From Epiperipatus broadwayi (lineage: Eukaryota; Onychophora; Udeonychophora; Euonychophora; Peripatidae), in contig JAQFVV010000448.1 of assembly GCA_028023455.1 (NCBI GenBank), forward strand, positions 186,001-250,000: DNA of 64,000 bases, given 5' to 3'. The translations under genes were made by a program, and so were the position numbers. The notes beneath the pieces are model-generated. The model was not told the origin of the DNA. It did no database searches and saw nothing but the letters and a program-made list of their open reading frames with translations. Below, one piece after another: positions 22,740 to 35,079 of this stretch; the first letter of the stretch is position 1; every line of letters starts with the position of its first letter.

Positions 22740-23420
22740 GACATAGAATTCAAACTCTAATAGTGTTAGCATTGCCAATCTACCCAAATTGTGTCAATAA
22801 GGATTTTCAAATATACCATGACCAGCTGAAACTAGCCCTTGGTCTTGAATTCACATAAACTATGGTAGATTATGAAGAGACACAATTTTTATTTTTTGTA
22901 GATGTTTCATGTAATTATGAGGGATTGACCTTCTGTCTTTTATGTCTCAATATCTATAGATATATTGCAGTTTTGTCTTCCTAAATTCACATTTCAGACA
23001 ATGGTTCAGTCTTTACATCTAACTAGTTCAAAACTTTTCCACCAAGGACAGAATTCTGCACCCACTGTCATTAACAATTCAAACATAAGAACAATGATAA
23101 AGTAGTATATATGGCTTACATAATCAAAAGATCACTTAAGAGAAAAATTGGAGATAACTGGATAGATAGAATATTGCTAGTACATCATATACTTCCCACA
23201 ACTATCCATGACAAATCATATCAATATTTTTCATCATCAGCCAAGAAACAAGTTAATGCACTATCAAACCTAGGTATATGAAGTATTTGTAATACAAAAT
23301 TAATCCAGGCATTTTCAGTTGTTACTAGAATTGTGTTTTTTTTTAAGAATTTACCAGGGAAATAATAAAAGACACCAGGAATGATGGTCAGCCTATATGC
23401 AGTTTGAAAATCAAGGCTAA
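22740..23420 (+). pseudogene. Ty3/gypsy integrase remnant
   Basis: Plus-strand fragments follow integrase order. A DIE-F-KL...C-x2-CQ block at about 22738-22785 is the end of the HHCC zinc-binding domain. PWS-x-IHINY follows at about 22842-22872, then a FLFFVDVS-like block at 22888-22911, equivalent to the first catalytic Asp strand. SDNGSVFTSN at about 22996-23025 carries the second catalytic Asp (DNG). A KRKIGDNW..RILLVHH.LPTT block at about 23138-23205 precedes the expected third acidic residue. Several stops and frameshifts interrupt it. The enzyme would have joined element cDNA to host DNA. Confidence 0.7.
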
Positions 23421-24084
23421 TTCTATTGCAGGTATAGAAAGACTGTGATCTAATTACTGAGATGCCAGAAAAATCCTGAGCATCAATAGTACAAATAATT
23501 ACTCCAGAACTGCATCCATACACATCAAATGTAAATATAGTGCACCTCAATTCAAGGAGAGAAAAAAAATTTCAAGGAGAAAAAAAAACATTGAGCAAAA
23601 GAGAGATATTTCTAAATTCTATCCTGGCTTAATTCATCCAACAATAGAAGATATCTGAATTCAAAAAAATACAACTAAAGCAAAAGAGTTTGAAGTCAGT
23701 TCAAGTATAATAGCATTACCAAACTGAATAAATTTCAGTAAGAGAAGTAAGTGATCTGGCTTATCACTCGGCTAATAATTTCACATACATGTATTACTTT
23801 TTCGGTAATAGACTCATTCACCATCAGTAAAGTTTAAAAAAAAACCTTTGCTCCTCAAATAATAAGAGGAAGTTCTATGATTAACCCACTCTATGTTTTA
23901 AGTTCATCACACTAAATACTCCTGACTAAGGTTGGAAAGCTTAACTCGATCAAACCACTAACACAGGATTATGTTCGTACAACGGTAGTCATTGAAGCAT
24001 AAAAGTAAATATCTCTCACTTATGAGTAAGCAATTCACACTTGAAACTCCCCTTTTGGCATATAACTTAGAGTAGCTATTTTAC

Positions 24085-24205
24085 AATCAAATAAAAAGAA
24101 CTCACTATTGTTATGAGTATTTAATGTAATAACTAAATTGCATACAGAGAGTAGAATAAATTAATATTTAATCTATCTTTTCATTGCATTTGATACACGC
24201 ACGCA
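24085..24205 (+). repeat. Probable right LTR segment of the decayed gypsy element
   Basis: Partner of 18240-18425, with the same AATAAAAAG-AA-CTCACT, TATTGTTATGAGTATTTAAT and GCATTTGATA blocks. It closes the element after the integrase remains. Confidence 0.45.
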
Positions 24206-25724
24206 GGTTAGAAAAAGAATTAATGTTTATTTAAATTTTTATGTATCAATAAAATTTATCTGTTAAATATATATTCAAAATTTTAACAATAAGCAAAATA
24301 TCATATCTTAAACATTATACATAAACGATTGTAATATCTTTTGTTTGATCAATGTACCGATTAAGTTTATCTGAAATTTTTACGAGGTTAATGTAAATTA
24401 AAGCATTCATTTATTAAATAATTTTAACTTACTGGTACGCCAGAAATCAATGAACTATCACTTTTAAAAAATTTCAAATGTTCATCATGATTAGTAAATT
24501 TCTGCAACTCCATTTTATAATATCCAAATAGATTATTTAAATGATTTAAAACTTATTGCAGTTTTTGAATCAGCAAAATGATAAGATTAGTTGTGTTTAT
24601 ATACACAGTTTACGCTATGTGTACATGCACATCCTCAATCATTCTATATGCGCGACGTCAAACCTACTGGACAACTTTTTTAAAAAAAACCACGTGGTGT
24701 TAATTAAATGTTGAGGTTTGTTTTATTTATTTAATCTTAAAATTATTCAGAAGAACGATTGAATAAATTAGATATATAAAAATAAATTAAAATAGTGGAA
24801 TTGATTTTAAAAAAAGTTTTTAAAATAAAATATATAGCGATTCAGGCGAAAAATTATTTGAATGCCTTAGGGATTCTTGACCAAAATTAAGGACAAGTGA
24901 CATCCCAAGAAAAGTCAGTATAAATATATACCAGTCTTCCGCCAAGCAGTTTTATAATTTCAAAGAAATCTCTGAGTAACTTTTTATTGTTTCCCAGCAT
25001 GGAAGTACTTTTTTTTTTAGTAATTAATTACATATTTGTTTATAAAATAGTGTTTTTTTTAGTGGAAAGACTTTTCTATTGATATTTAAGTTAATTTTAA
25101 TAGACCTGTTCTACACTCAAAAGTATCTTTCACGTAAAATGGTAGAAAGCACTATTGATGGAAATATAAAATTTAAGCAATAGTAATTTAATATTTTTAA
25201 ACATTTTTTTTATTTTCAAAAAAAAAAAAAAAAGCTAAATTATCTTCAGGAAATTTTGTGGCAATAAATTTGTGACATTTTTGGATTAATTAATTTAAGA
25301 TAAAGCAAAAAGTACCAAATCTATAAAGTGTTCATCTGTTTATATAAAAAGATTAGCTAATTTTTTAAAGAAAAGCATCCTGTACTTGCTTATTGAAACA
25401 TTTATATTCGTAATTTTAAGAATTTTTTTTCTCTAGAATATTAATAAGCATTTCTTTTGAATATCATTAAAAGTAAAAAAAAAGCAAAAACCCAAGTGTA
25501 AACCATTTAAAATGAATAAACACTTGATAATAATATGACCTGTGTTTCATTTATCGATATTTTTTGAAACAATTTAAAATATCGATATTACTTCTTGCTG
25601 AAAATTTAAAAAGGGTCTCAATAGTTCTTTCATTCTTACATACTGATTTCATTGCGCTTAAAGATGGAAATCTTTTAAGTTTTTTTTATTTAGTTTGTAG
25701 AGTATGTTAATAAAATGCATGTTG
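24206..25724. other. No gene seen
   Basis: AT-rich sequence. A TATAAATATA box-like string occurs near 24918-24930, but no open frame or splice pattern follows it that I can support. Confidence 0.4.
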
Positions 25725-26324
25725 TGTATGGCTTGATTTACAGGTTCCGTTCCAAACCGACAGAAAAAGTAATGACAAACTACTCAACAATTAATATGTA
25801 TAATTTATTAGTTACAAAAATACACACATGTTAGTTAATCAATAATATAAATATAATTTATACAATTAATGATGAGATAGTCATACCAAGTGACAGAACT
25901 CACTTCCAGCTATATAATTAGCCTGCCTCATGAGTTCAAGGAAGACTTCTGGCTGTACTGGTTAGTTTGCCTCAAGTCAGCTCTAGTTTGGACTCTTCCA
26001 GCTGCACTCAGACAGAGTGCCTCAAGTCTGCAGTTGTAGCAGTTTCCAGTCCTAGGTGGATTTGCCTTCCTCCACCTTTTGTTAGGCTGAGGTTTCACTG
26101 GAGAGCACGTTCAGTCATTCAGGTTGACAGAAGTTAACACTCTCTACCTTGCTTCCAAAAAGGCTGCCTATTTATTGATAGATCCCTTACCTTACTGGGA
26201 ACACTTGGATTCAGAGGGCAAACCCCAACGAAGGATTTACTCCCATTGGATAGCAACTAGGTGCTAGCCAATCAGGCAAGGAATCTGAACTAGTCCACTT
26301 CTGAAGGAAAGGTCAGATATGACA
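25725..26324 (-). repeat. LTR (3' LTR in element orientation) of internally deleted gypsy element
   Basis: About 600 bp highly similar to 28584-29211 in the same orientation. On plus it begins TGTATGG and ends GATATGACA, so on the element's strand it starts TGTCATATC and ends with CA. Directly inside it, the minus strand reads AGGGGAGAGA, a good polypurine tract for plus-strand priming. That fixes the minus-strand orientation and this end as the 3' LTR. Confidence 0.85.
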
Positions 26325-26489
26325 TCTCTCCCCTGGCTGAAATTAGCCCTGGAGAACATAGTCATCAAGATGCACTGGATGATGTATTTCCCACTTTGTT
26401 GGTGGTTCCCATTTATTGCTATTCCTGGCTTATTCTTCCTTGTTTGATGAATGTCTTCCTAGATATTTGCTGCCACCCTCACTTTGATG

Positions 26490-26800
26490 TCAATGTTTTC
26501 TGCCTGATGTACTTGTCCCAGGTTGTTTACTGCTTTTGTTGGCTTCAGTGTGGTTCAGTCTCAATTGGTTGAGATGGCGATGATCTTGATAACCATTTTC
26601 TGTTTGCACTACAACAGTATAGAGACCCTTTAGTTGTGTCACCACCATTGGTATCCATTTTGTGGACCCATAGTACATCCTGCATACTATTTGCATTTTT
26701 ATTTTGCTTTTTTCCTTTTGTTCATGTTTGACATCAGGTTTCGGAGTTGATAGGATAGTTCATAGTGGTCTGTTGAATAACAGTATTGCTGGAGACTTCC
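26490..26800 (-). pseudogene. Gypsy integrase C-terminal remnant
   Basis: Minus-strand reading gives an FNRPLRTILSTPKPD-like block near 26740-26790, then, in the open frame at 26490-26696, KWIPMVV (start of the chromodomain-like C-terminal fold), YTVVVQTENG and HRHLNQLR. In K02A2.6-like gypsy integrases the C-terminus reads G.KW.PG.V......Y.V...G....RH.NQL(R/L), so the match is specific. The catalytic core upstream is missing. Confidence 0.75.
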
Positions 26801-27146
26801 CTGTTGCTGTACTAGGAGTGGGGTGCTATGCTAGCAGCATCCTAGCAATCCTGGTGTTCCAGATTCCTGTATCCATTTTTGTTATCAGCTTTTTGTTGAC
26901 TTTGAATAATCAGGTTTTAATTTGTTAATGTTGTGATCTGGTTTACTTTTGTCACTTTAAACCCTGTGGCTTAACCATTCATGGCCTATCAAATCACTAT
27001 GATTATCTAATGCCACTACCAGTGATAGGTATATAATCTTGTTAGGCATGCAATTTTTCCTGTTGTTTGTTCCAACAGTTTATTTTTATTTCCTTGATAG
27101 TCTGATATTGACTTGCTATTTTTATTAATGATCACCTAGGTCTTTC

Positions 27147-27428
27147 TTAAAACAATAGACACTGCAGACCCATCTCCAGGTCCATTCTAACTGGTGTATC
27201 ATTAATTATAACAGTGTGTAAAAATCCAGACTGGTAGTCTTTGATATGATTTATACAGGCAATTTGCTTATTTTTTTTATAATTGCCTTTACTATTTTTT
27301 GGAATGAATTTTTCCATTCTCATATTGGCTGTCTGTCTTTTCAATTTTAGATATGTTGCCTTTATATGTCCGACTCGCTTGCAAAATGTACATGTATAGC
27401 ACTGTGGGCATTCTGTTTGCATGTGCAT
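27147..27428 (-). pseudogene. Gypsy nucleocapsid zinc knuckle and protease start
   Basis: A 93-codon frame. CTFCKRVGHIKATY near residues 14-27 is a CCHC zinc knuckle with the last Cys changed to Tyr, preceded by an extra C-P-Q-C pair. Residues about 66-85 (FLHTVIINDTPVRMDLEMG) match the first strand of a retropepsin, where the catalytic D-T/S-G is expected just after the V..(E/D)LD position; here it reads DLEMG, so the active site is lost. The frame would join gag to pol. Confidence 0.7.
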
Positions 27429-27429
27429 T

Positions 27430-28031
27430 TATTCATTGCATCTATAGCAAAGCCTTAGACTAGTCAATGCTGTTCTCTAAGCTGGCTGAGTATTTGACTG
27501 TCACATTGTTATGCTCAATTTTTTGTATATCATAAGTAATTTTTTTATTGGGGTAACTTGACTATTTATCAATTTAGCTACCTCTGTTTCAAAATTTAAA
27601 TCCGGAATCAACAACATTTTCAGCCTTAAATTGTGATCATTTATGCCACAAATAAAATGATCATTCATGAAGTTTTTGAAATCATAATTTAATGCTAATG
27701 TTTGAATTCTTGTTGCAAATTCTCTACCTCTTTTACCCTGTTTTCTTGAATGCTGAAATTAAAGTGATATCTTGCATTATTATCAATGGTTTTGAGGAAA
27801 AATACTCTGTGAGAATTGTCAATACTTTGTCAAAATCCAGGTCAGCTGGGGTTTCTGCCATAAATTGAGACTTGAATATTTTATACATCTGAGGACCTAT
27901 TATGGTCATTAGTGTGGCTAACTTATCTCAGGCTTTTTTATCTGGCTAGTCTGTAGGTAAAATATCAAGCACTTTTTATAATTTGGCCAGCCTTTGTGTT
28001 GAGCTGGGTCGAGACCGATTACATTAGCCAT
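27430..28031 (-). pseudogene. Gypsy gag (capsid) with several stops
   Basis: A plausible start ATG lies at 28029-28031 on the minus strand and begins MANVIGLDPAQ. Downstream the frame breaks repeatedly, but FMNDHFICGINDHNLRLK is recognisable as the capsid block F..DRF(V)CGI.....(R)L of this gypsy group. It leads into the zinc-knuckle frame at 27428. It would have encoded the capsid protein. Confidence 0.65.
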
Positions 28032-28068
28032 AATTATTTATGCGAGAAACCACTCATAATTATTTTTA

Positions 28069-28292
28069 CACTACTGTTTGTAGCTGTTTAAAATTGATTT
28101 TTTATTTTTTATTTCAGAGTTACTACTCTATTTTTTTTCACTACTGTTTGTAGCTGTTCAAGCTGTTTAAAATTGATTTTTTATTTTTTTATTTTAGAGT
28201 TACCACTCTTTAATTTTTTTCACTACTGTTTGTAGCTGTTCAAAATCGATTTTATTTATTTTTTATTTCAGAGCTATCACTCTTAATTTTTT
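28069..28292 (-). repeat. Triple tandem repeat in the gypsy leader
   Basis: Three units (28069-28138, 28139-28220, 28221-28292) share CACTACTGTTTGTAGCTGTT, an AAAATTGATTTT-like block and a TTTCAGAGTTA-CACTCT-like block. They lie between the 5' LTR and gag in element orientation. Confidence 0.9.
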
Positions 28293-28583
28293 CTTTATGG
28301 CTACATTATCATATCTAACTCAATGAAGCTTTAAACCACTAGGGTGAGCTTCTGTCACTTTGTTGCAAGGAAAGCTCTCATGATTGGTTCTGGCTTCTAA
28401 TTGACACACCTATAGGTTTGCAATCAATTTTTTATTTGAAACAGTTTTAAATGATTTTAATAATCACTGTAATGTAATTACAGTAAACACAATATATCCA
28501 CTCACATATTTACTTTATTAACTATACTTTTTCCAGCAGTGAGGGAAAAATTTTCTTATGTGTTTGGTTTGATTTGCCTGATC

Positions 28584-29211
28584 TGTTATGATTGGTTTGA
28601 TTTACAAATTCAGTTCCAAACCAGCTGAAAAAATAATGACAAACTACTCAACAATTAATATGTATAATTTATTAGTTACAAAAATACATACACATTAATT
28701 AATCAATAATATAAATATAGTTTATACAATTAATGATGAAATAGTCATACCGAGTGACAGAACTCACTTCCAGCTATATGATTAGTCTGCATCATGAGTT
28801 CAAGTAAGACTCTTTCAGCTGTACTGGACAACTTGCCTCGAGTCAGCTCTAGTTTGGACTGTTCCAGCTGCACTTAGACAGCTTGCCTCATGTCAACTAC
28901 ATTCAAAACAGTTTCCAGTCCTAAGTGGAATTGCCTCACTGCATAGATATATCGGTAGTAACTAGTGAAGACACCCTTGCTGTATGCACAAGTTTCACTG
29001 GAGAGCACATTCAGTTGTTTAATGAGCTCTCTACCTTGCCTCCAAAAAGGCTGACTATTTATGGTCATATCCCTTATCTTACTGGGAACACTCGGATTCA
29101 GAGTGCAAACCCCAACTAAGGATTTATCTCCATTGGATAGCGATCAGGTGCTAGCCAATCAGGCAAGGAATCTGGACTAGTCCACTTCTGAAGGCAAGGT
29201 CAGATATGATA
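28584..29211 (-). repeat. LTR (5' LTR in element orientation) of internally deleted gypsy element
   Basis: Partner of 25725-26324. On plus it begins TGTTATGATTGG and ends GATATGATA, where the final CA has mutated. Matching blocks run its full length, for example CTAGTCCACTTCTGAAGG near the end. Confidence 0.85.
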
Positions 29212-29996
29212 ATGAAAAAGACATTAAATTACCAATTGTTTTAAAAAATATTTTACATTCTTTGATTTATGACTTTCTGAGAGCTTGAATGAAACAAATC
29301 TATGAATTCAACAATGAACAAAAAGATCTTCTAATGACTGTTGTTTTCCATTACTTGGAAGTCTTGACTAATATTCAGATATTATAGCTGCGTCATCACA
29401 GGTTGTGCAATTAGCTTTTATTTACAATCTTATTTTTTTAATAAATTGGAATACATAGTAAGCTAAAGCAGATGTTGTATCATGGTTAAAATTTCCAAAT
29501 CAATCAATCTGTAAACATTTCCATTTAAATATATCTAAACGCAATCAGTAATTTTATCAAATGATATTGCAACAAATAAAGCAATTTTTATTTTACAATG
29601 AATATAATTAATAACATTTCTATAATAGAAACAAGTCTGGATTATATTCAAGAATCCACAAAATATGCTTGTAGAATTTGAACGATTAAACAATAGCTCA
29701 TTGCGGTGGCTTAATAAATATACAATACCAAAATGGTTGCTGTTGTAAAAACAATCATCTTCATTACTGAAATATTAATTCATGTTTTCCTAAACATTAT
29801 ATTATCATAATTAAATGTTCCAAAAATTTTTCACTTTATTTTTAATCTTTTCATAGTGTATTAAAATAACTAAAACTGTTAGTATATTATAGTACAATCA
29901 ACTAAATCAAATGTTTAAAGAAATGATCACTTTTAGATGATTTACCAACCTTAAAAATAATTGATTTCCATGCATTGTTTTTAAACCACTAAACAA
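29212..29996. other. No gene seen
   Basis: AT-rich sequence; nothing recognised. Confidence 0.4.
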
Positions 29997-30122
29997 GCCA
30001 GAAACTAGTCTGGGGATATTGGATGAGTAGGCACTAGATAGGGATTTTATGCACAAGCTTTCTGGTATCCATTGATTAGTCTGGTTGGCACAGGGTGTCA
30101 CTACTGTATGGAGAGTTTTGCC
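29997..30122 (-). mobile_element. One-armed copy of the GGCAAAACTCTCC foldback MITE
   Basis: On the minus strand it starts GGCAAAACTCTCCATACAGT, continues through the central block shared with the copy at 50530-50711 (CTCATCCAATATCCCCAGAC), and stops at TTCTGGC, where the second arm should begin. It is the same family with one arm missing. Confidence 0.8.
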
Positions 30123-30869
30123 TTGTTTAATGCATTGTTTTTGTTAGAAAAAATAAAGCATGGCCAACAAACAAAATAATATAAAAAAAATTTTTTACAT
30201 CCTTTTAACTAAGATACTGTTGTCACAACAGTTAGTACCAAAATATCTAATATAAATTTAATTTGTAATTCAATTGTTACTAATTTTCTTCTATTCTAAG
30301 CCATATGGTAGAGTGAAAATACACCTAGAAAAGGTAGTTTTTTAAATAATATTTAGTTTTATTACTGCCTAATATTGCTTTAAAAAACAATAATGTGCCA
30401 AATTTACTTGAGGTTGCCTGATAATTGTTTGTAGTAATTTTTTGATGTTCATGGACAAAATCATATATTTGTTGATTTACGTTTGAAATATATAACTGCA
30501 TAAACAAATAGGCAATCATTACGATTGGTTAACTTCCTTATAAAGAATTAACAGCTAGCCGTTTTATAAAAAGATCGTTAAGAGACAAAAATAATTAAAT
30601 TTAAAAGCCATTTTAAACTATAAGCAATGCAGGATACGTTTATGACCATCTTGATACAAGAATTGGGTTGGTGTTTTTTAAATAATATTTCAACATTATC
30701 TATTTATTTAGATTTTAAGAAAGATATCCAACTTTGTGAGATTAAACAACTCTTTGTAATCTTGAAAATGAAATGCTTTAAATCCTGACGATACTCCTGG
30801 AAAAGTTTAAAAATATAGCCATGATCTGTAGCAATTTTTTACGAATATTTTGCTATCTAATCTTAAGGA
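30123..30869. other. No gene seen
   Basis: AT-rich sequence; nothing recognised. Confidence 0.4.
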
Positions 30870-31770
30870 TACTTTCATCATTCTAGTTTTTAAAAATAAA
30901 GGGAAAGTAATATCATTGTTGTCCAGATACTTTCAACGATTTTGTTGAAAGGTTGCTTCTTATCACATATGAACATCTAATAGAGACTCAATGTAGTTTT
31001 AGAAGCTGCTAGTTAAATGCAATAAAAGTATTGAAAATAAAATAGTGATTTATATATTAATGGAAACCAAAATAAATAATCACTAAATCTCAACGAACTG
31101 CTATAGTCCTATAAAATAATAATAATAAATAAAATATTTGTCTTTTATTTTTATCAATTCATAACCTGTAGAAAATTGCTAATTTAATTAGAAGCTAGGT
31201 TTAAAATTAGATGGTTGGCCACCAACGTTGATTCATATTATAGAATGAGATGAAATTAATAGGTGAAAAATTTGAAACGCTTGAAATGAAAACTGGTATT
31301 GAACAGGGATCTATACTTGTTATCAATTTTAAATGTTTATTTATAGTGGTCTTTGGAATTGTTTTTAAATAGATTAAAGATTCAGGAATCAAGGTACAAT
31401 ACCGATTTGACTGCAGTATCTTTAATTTGAATCAATTAAGAGCATAAACAAGAACTCCATATTTTCTGGCTTTTGGATTTATAGTATTCTGGCGATTGTG
31501 ATATCCTTATCAATTTGAAAGATAATCTATAGAATGTTAACTAATATTTTGAATGAAACATGTAAAGATGTTTAAATTAATAACTAATATTGGAAAAAAC
31601 ACAGGTTATCAGCCATTACTGATGGAAGAAAGTCTTCAGCATGAATATCAACATAAGAATATAATCCTATTTAATTAACTTGGTAACTTTTTTAAATAAA
31701 AAAATGGAGTTAGATGTTGAGCTGCAGGACAGACTCCCAATGTGATGTTAATTCTTTTAACAAATTAAAA
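30870..31770 (+). pseudogene. Second non-LTR family: reverse transcriptase relic, copy 1
   Basis: Plus-strand fragments in several frames follow the order of a widespread animal LINE RT. ILVFKNKG, then ISLLSRYFQR (about 30880-30945) corresponds to the family's YKNKG...ISLLS block. A TGIEQGSIL-like block (about 31290-31315) corresponds to GVKQGC(V)LAP motif B. GIKVQYRFDCSIFNLNQLRA (about 31388-31448) corresponds to (G)(I)..RYR.DG..FNLRRL.A. ELDVELQDRL near 31710 corresponds to (I)D.E...RI. The catalytic motifs A and C are lost. This is not the RTE family of 10492-13782. The copy is ancient; the opposite-strand copy is at 55080-57000. Confidence 0.55.
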
Positions 31771-31984
31771 ATTAAGGCCAAGCAAAATAATTATTTTTAC
31801 TAAATTTAGCTGTATACATTAACATAGAAAATTTTTCTAAAAATACAATGGTAAAATAGTAACAACAATCAATATGTTCTTTAATTCCTAGAGATGATAT
31901 TACAGAGTCCATTATTGTAAAATCACATTTTCATTGACTTAGATAATTGAAACACAAGACTTTCTAAAAATTATTTTATAGCAA

Positions 31985-32230
31985 ATTCAAACATGATTTT
32001 CATGAGAGTGTAAAGTTAATTACTTTTAGTTGGATAATGACTAAAGTACTAAGGATAAAATGCATTGAGAGCAATAGTTAGACATAGTTATGAAGTTTTT
32101 CATAAGGATAATTTGCATGATTTTCATGGGAGTTCAAAAGTTTATTGCTTATATTGGCAGAATATAGCTGAGGATAAAATATATTGGAGCTAATTAGACA
32201 TGGTATTGAAGTCTTTCAGAAAGAAACATT
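31985..32230 (+). repeat. Tandem duplication, ~119 bp
   Basis: Two adjacent diverged units (about 31991-32107 and 32116-32228) share CATGATTTTCATG, AGGATAAAATGCATTG-like and TTAGACATAGTTATGAAGT-like blocks. Confidence 0.7.
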
Positions 32231-32289
32231 TGTTACATAAAAAATTAAAATCATTGTATAATATCAAATAAAGAATAATCTACCATTAC

Positions 32290-33130
32290 TTTTCTATACA
32301 TATATATTTCATGAATTGGTTTATGTAATCATTGCAAAACTCATTTCTAATGCATTTTTTTTTTTCACTTGAAGTTGTAATTGTCATGTTAATTTGTGAA
32401 TGGCTGTTTCTAGTGATGATTATCATGTCAGAAGCTATCAAGACAGACATCTAAGCACAGTAACTATATGATGTAAGAAAATTAAACTAAATGGATTTGT
32501 GGAACAAATGAGTTTACAGTACCAGAAAAAACTGTTCAAAAATATAGGAAACAAATTAAGGTATTAAAATAGAGTAATCTAACAAGATTGTACAGACTGA
32601 ATATTATGTTAAAACTGATGAAAAAGTAGTGGAAAAAATTAAAATAAGCATAGAAAATGTTGAGAAGTAAAAAATATGAACTTGATGAGAACAACATAGT
32701 AAAACATAAATCTGATAGAGATAGCACAAAAGAATACTGCTGATAAATGTAAAGCTAATATAAATAATGTAAAGAAATGCTACAAATAATTACAGAGAAG
32801 GTTAAATCTGTTTGGAAATCTATTGAAAAATTCAACATTGTTATGATTAAACTTACAATGAGTTACATAACTGTAAAAACAAATATGATGTTACAATCAA
32901 GAAATCAACTTTAAAATCTATGGGAACTATAGATTAAATGATTCTAGAAATAGGAAATGTACAAGTTGGTTTATACAAAGAAATAAAAAAAACAAGAGAT
33001 AGAAATATTGCTAAAATTTATAAAGTTTGAGTGCCCATGTTATAATACTGGCACATAAATGTACAAGAAAAAGACTATACTATTTGGCCAATGTATGCAG
33101 ACAAGACTTTCATGCAATATATTATGTAAA
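32290..33130 (+). repeat. Unidentified dispersed repeat, copy 1
   Basis: The segment 32870-33110 matches 35310-35520 (TCAA-AAAT-AACTTTAAA-x-TTATGGGAA, then GAAAT-x-GGAAAxGTxCAAG-xTGGTTTA, then ATTTATAAA-x-TTTGAG). The start, at about 32313-32390 (ATTGGTTTATGTAATCAT-GCAAAACT), matches 61970-62060. The plus strand has lysine- and glutamate-rich short frames but no domain I recognise. Confidence 0.5.
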
Positions 33131-34466
33131 TGAGAGTATATGATGATTTCACCTTCTATTGACTACACCAAGCGATTGAATAAATTATGGATCTACTGAA
33201 CCCTGGGTAGATTAGGTAAACAGTTCATATTTAGTGTCTAGGTTACTATTGCTATTATATTATTTTACTATTTTGTTGCTTTTTGTGTGTTACCCTAGCC
33301 AGGAATAATTCACCAAGATCAAGATATGATGGGCAGATTTACTGGGTATTGATCAAAAGTAGCTAAATCTCAATCATTGGTATAACAATTTCGAATTACT
33401 ATCTCTTTATCAGTTTTGGTTTAAAGGTATTGGTTAGATTATAATTTCTTCCTTGGATTGCCTGGTAGGTTTTCTTGTTTTGCCATAAGGTTGTCTCAAT
33501 CATTGCATCTTCTTTATTAATGATATAAATATCATAATGATAATATCAACATATTTGTTCTTGTTGATACCTTATACTAAGCTTCATAAATGCTTTTCTT
33601 TTTCCATTAACTGATTATATTTTGGGTTGTAGTGAGATAATCTGAGCAAACAGAATCAGAAAAATGTGCTGTTCTAAATATAAGACTGCAAATTACTCAA
33701 ATAGTGATCTAAATAGTAATCTGAACATTCATGTCTTGCATTTACTATTCTGAAACTAGAAATATTGGTCTGAATATTATTCTTATAAACTTTATTTTTT
33801 TCTGAATCATACAATGAAGTTTAGATCAGCTATATTAATAAGAATCAGGAAGAAAATTCAGTGAATTAAAAATTCTCTCATTTAGGATATTTTGCACAAT
33901 GTATGCAGTTATCATACTAAAAGTGCTATTTGCTGCATCTCCAACTATGACTGGGTGGCCAGCAAACAAATATACAATAAAGACAGAATAACAGCACATA
34001 TATATTTAGCAATAATAATTTATTAACAATTAGGAAAAATAATTACTATACTGATCTTTAACACAAATATATAGTCTGCATTTGAGTGAGCTTAATTCAC
34101 AGATTAATTGCTAATAGCAAGTTTAAATAAACTATTATTCACTTTACCTTCACTATCATCTTTATCACACTACCCTCTAAGAGCCTCTTGAGGCATTCAA
34201 AATAATAAGACTGAGATGGTCTGTTAAAAGTATTAGTTGGCTTAGTGATCTACATGAGCTGAGATCCTAAGAACAAAGTTCTCCGATGATGATCTGTTGC
34301 TCTACCACTCATGGAATAGTGACAGTAGCAGAAATCTCAAAAAAAAAAAGAGTATGTTCAATCATTTTTTCATATCAATTTATAACCTCTCTCTTCCATT
34401 CTCTCCTTATCTTTTGCTGGGATATTTTTACTTCTCCTTTGTTATCATACAATGGAATTTTTCTTC
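33131..34466. other. No gene seen
   Basis: AT-rich sequence. Open frames at 34286-34512 have no recognisable features. Confidence 0.4.
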
Positions 34467-34630
34467 GGAATTTATTTCCATATACGGTAAAATTTTAGGT
34501 CTATACAAATAATTAGTATTAGGAATTTATTTGCATATATGTAAGGTTTTAGATTTATACAATTAATTAGTGTCTGAGGAATTAATTTCCATATAAGGTA
34601 ATTTATAAAGTCTATTCAATTAATTAATAT
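34467..34630 (+). repeat. Three tandem ~55-bp units
   Basis: Units start at 34467, 34522 and 34578 and share GGAATTTATTTCCATATA, GGTAA-x-TTTTAG-x-T and ATACAATTAATTAGT-like blocks. Confidence 0.85.
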
Positions 34631-35079
34631 ATACACAAGTCTGTTTATTTAAACTTCATTTAATTTGAACATTTCTTTTCAATAATTTGTTTAGCATGAT
34701 TCTTAAGTTTAAAACATTATTTAATACTTTGCACTATTGACTCTAGTATCTATATAAAATCTCATGATAATAATGTATTCTTTGCTTATGAGATGTGTGA
34801 GAATGATACCCTTGATGGAAATTGTATCAGCTCATTTCTCCAAGTGCAGGGCCTGGAATGCAGTGAAGATGTAAGCTTCTACTACATACACTTCACTGGC
34901 TTATCAGCAGGATTTACCTTATCATCACTATTGATGATTGTTTAAAACTAAGACTGGGATGGTCAGCATGTTAAAAAGAGCCATCCGGGTGTTTAACCAT
35001 GATTGGCTCCTTATTGCAAGTGATGGACTTACTCAGAAGTGGAAGCATTAATTTGTTGTGCTGGATGCTCCAGCAGATA
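34631..35079. other. No gene seen
   Basis: A somewhat less AT-rich stretch near 34830-35070 has no supported coding region. Confidence 0.35.

Larger units (their letters stand above)
18240..24205 (+). mobile_element. Decayed Ty3/gypsy-type LTR retrotransposon
   Basis: A plus-strand element defined by gag remains at about 18635-18830, integrase remains at about 22740-23400 and weakly matching terminal segments at 18240-18425 and 24085-24205. The order LTR-gag-integrase-LTR is as in Ty3/gypsy elements. RT and RNase H are not recognisable. A ~185-bp segment is duplicated inside (19149-19340 and 19408-19590), and a 1.9-kb LTR-like block sits at 19910-21851. Many stops and indels show it is old. 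Confidence 0.6.
25725..29211 (-). mobile_element. Ty3/gypsy-type LTR retrotransposon, internally deleted
   Basis: About 3.5 kb: two ~600-628 bp LTRs around a 2.26-kb interior on the minus strand. The interior keeps a leader with a triple tandem repeat, broken gag, the nucleocapsid-protease junction and the integrase C-terminus, but not protease in full, RT, RNase H or the integrase core. An intact element would be roughly 2-3 kb longer. I could not identify a tRNA primer-binding site or a clear TSD. LTR divergence, judged by eye at several percent, suggests an old insertion. Confidence 0.85.

Noticed and set aside
24900-25010. TATAAATATA near 24918 as a host promoter
   Set aside because: Such strings are expected often in DNA this AT-rich; no exon, splice pattern or open frame follows.
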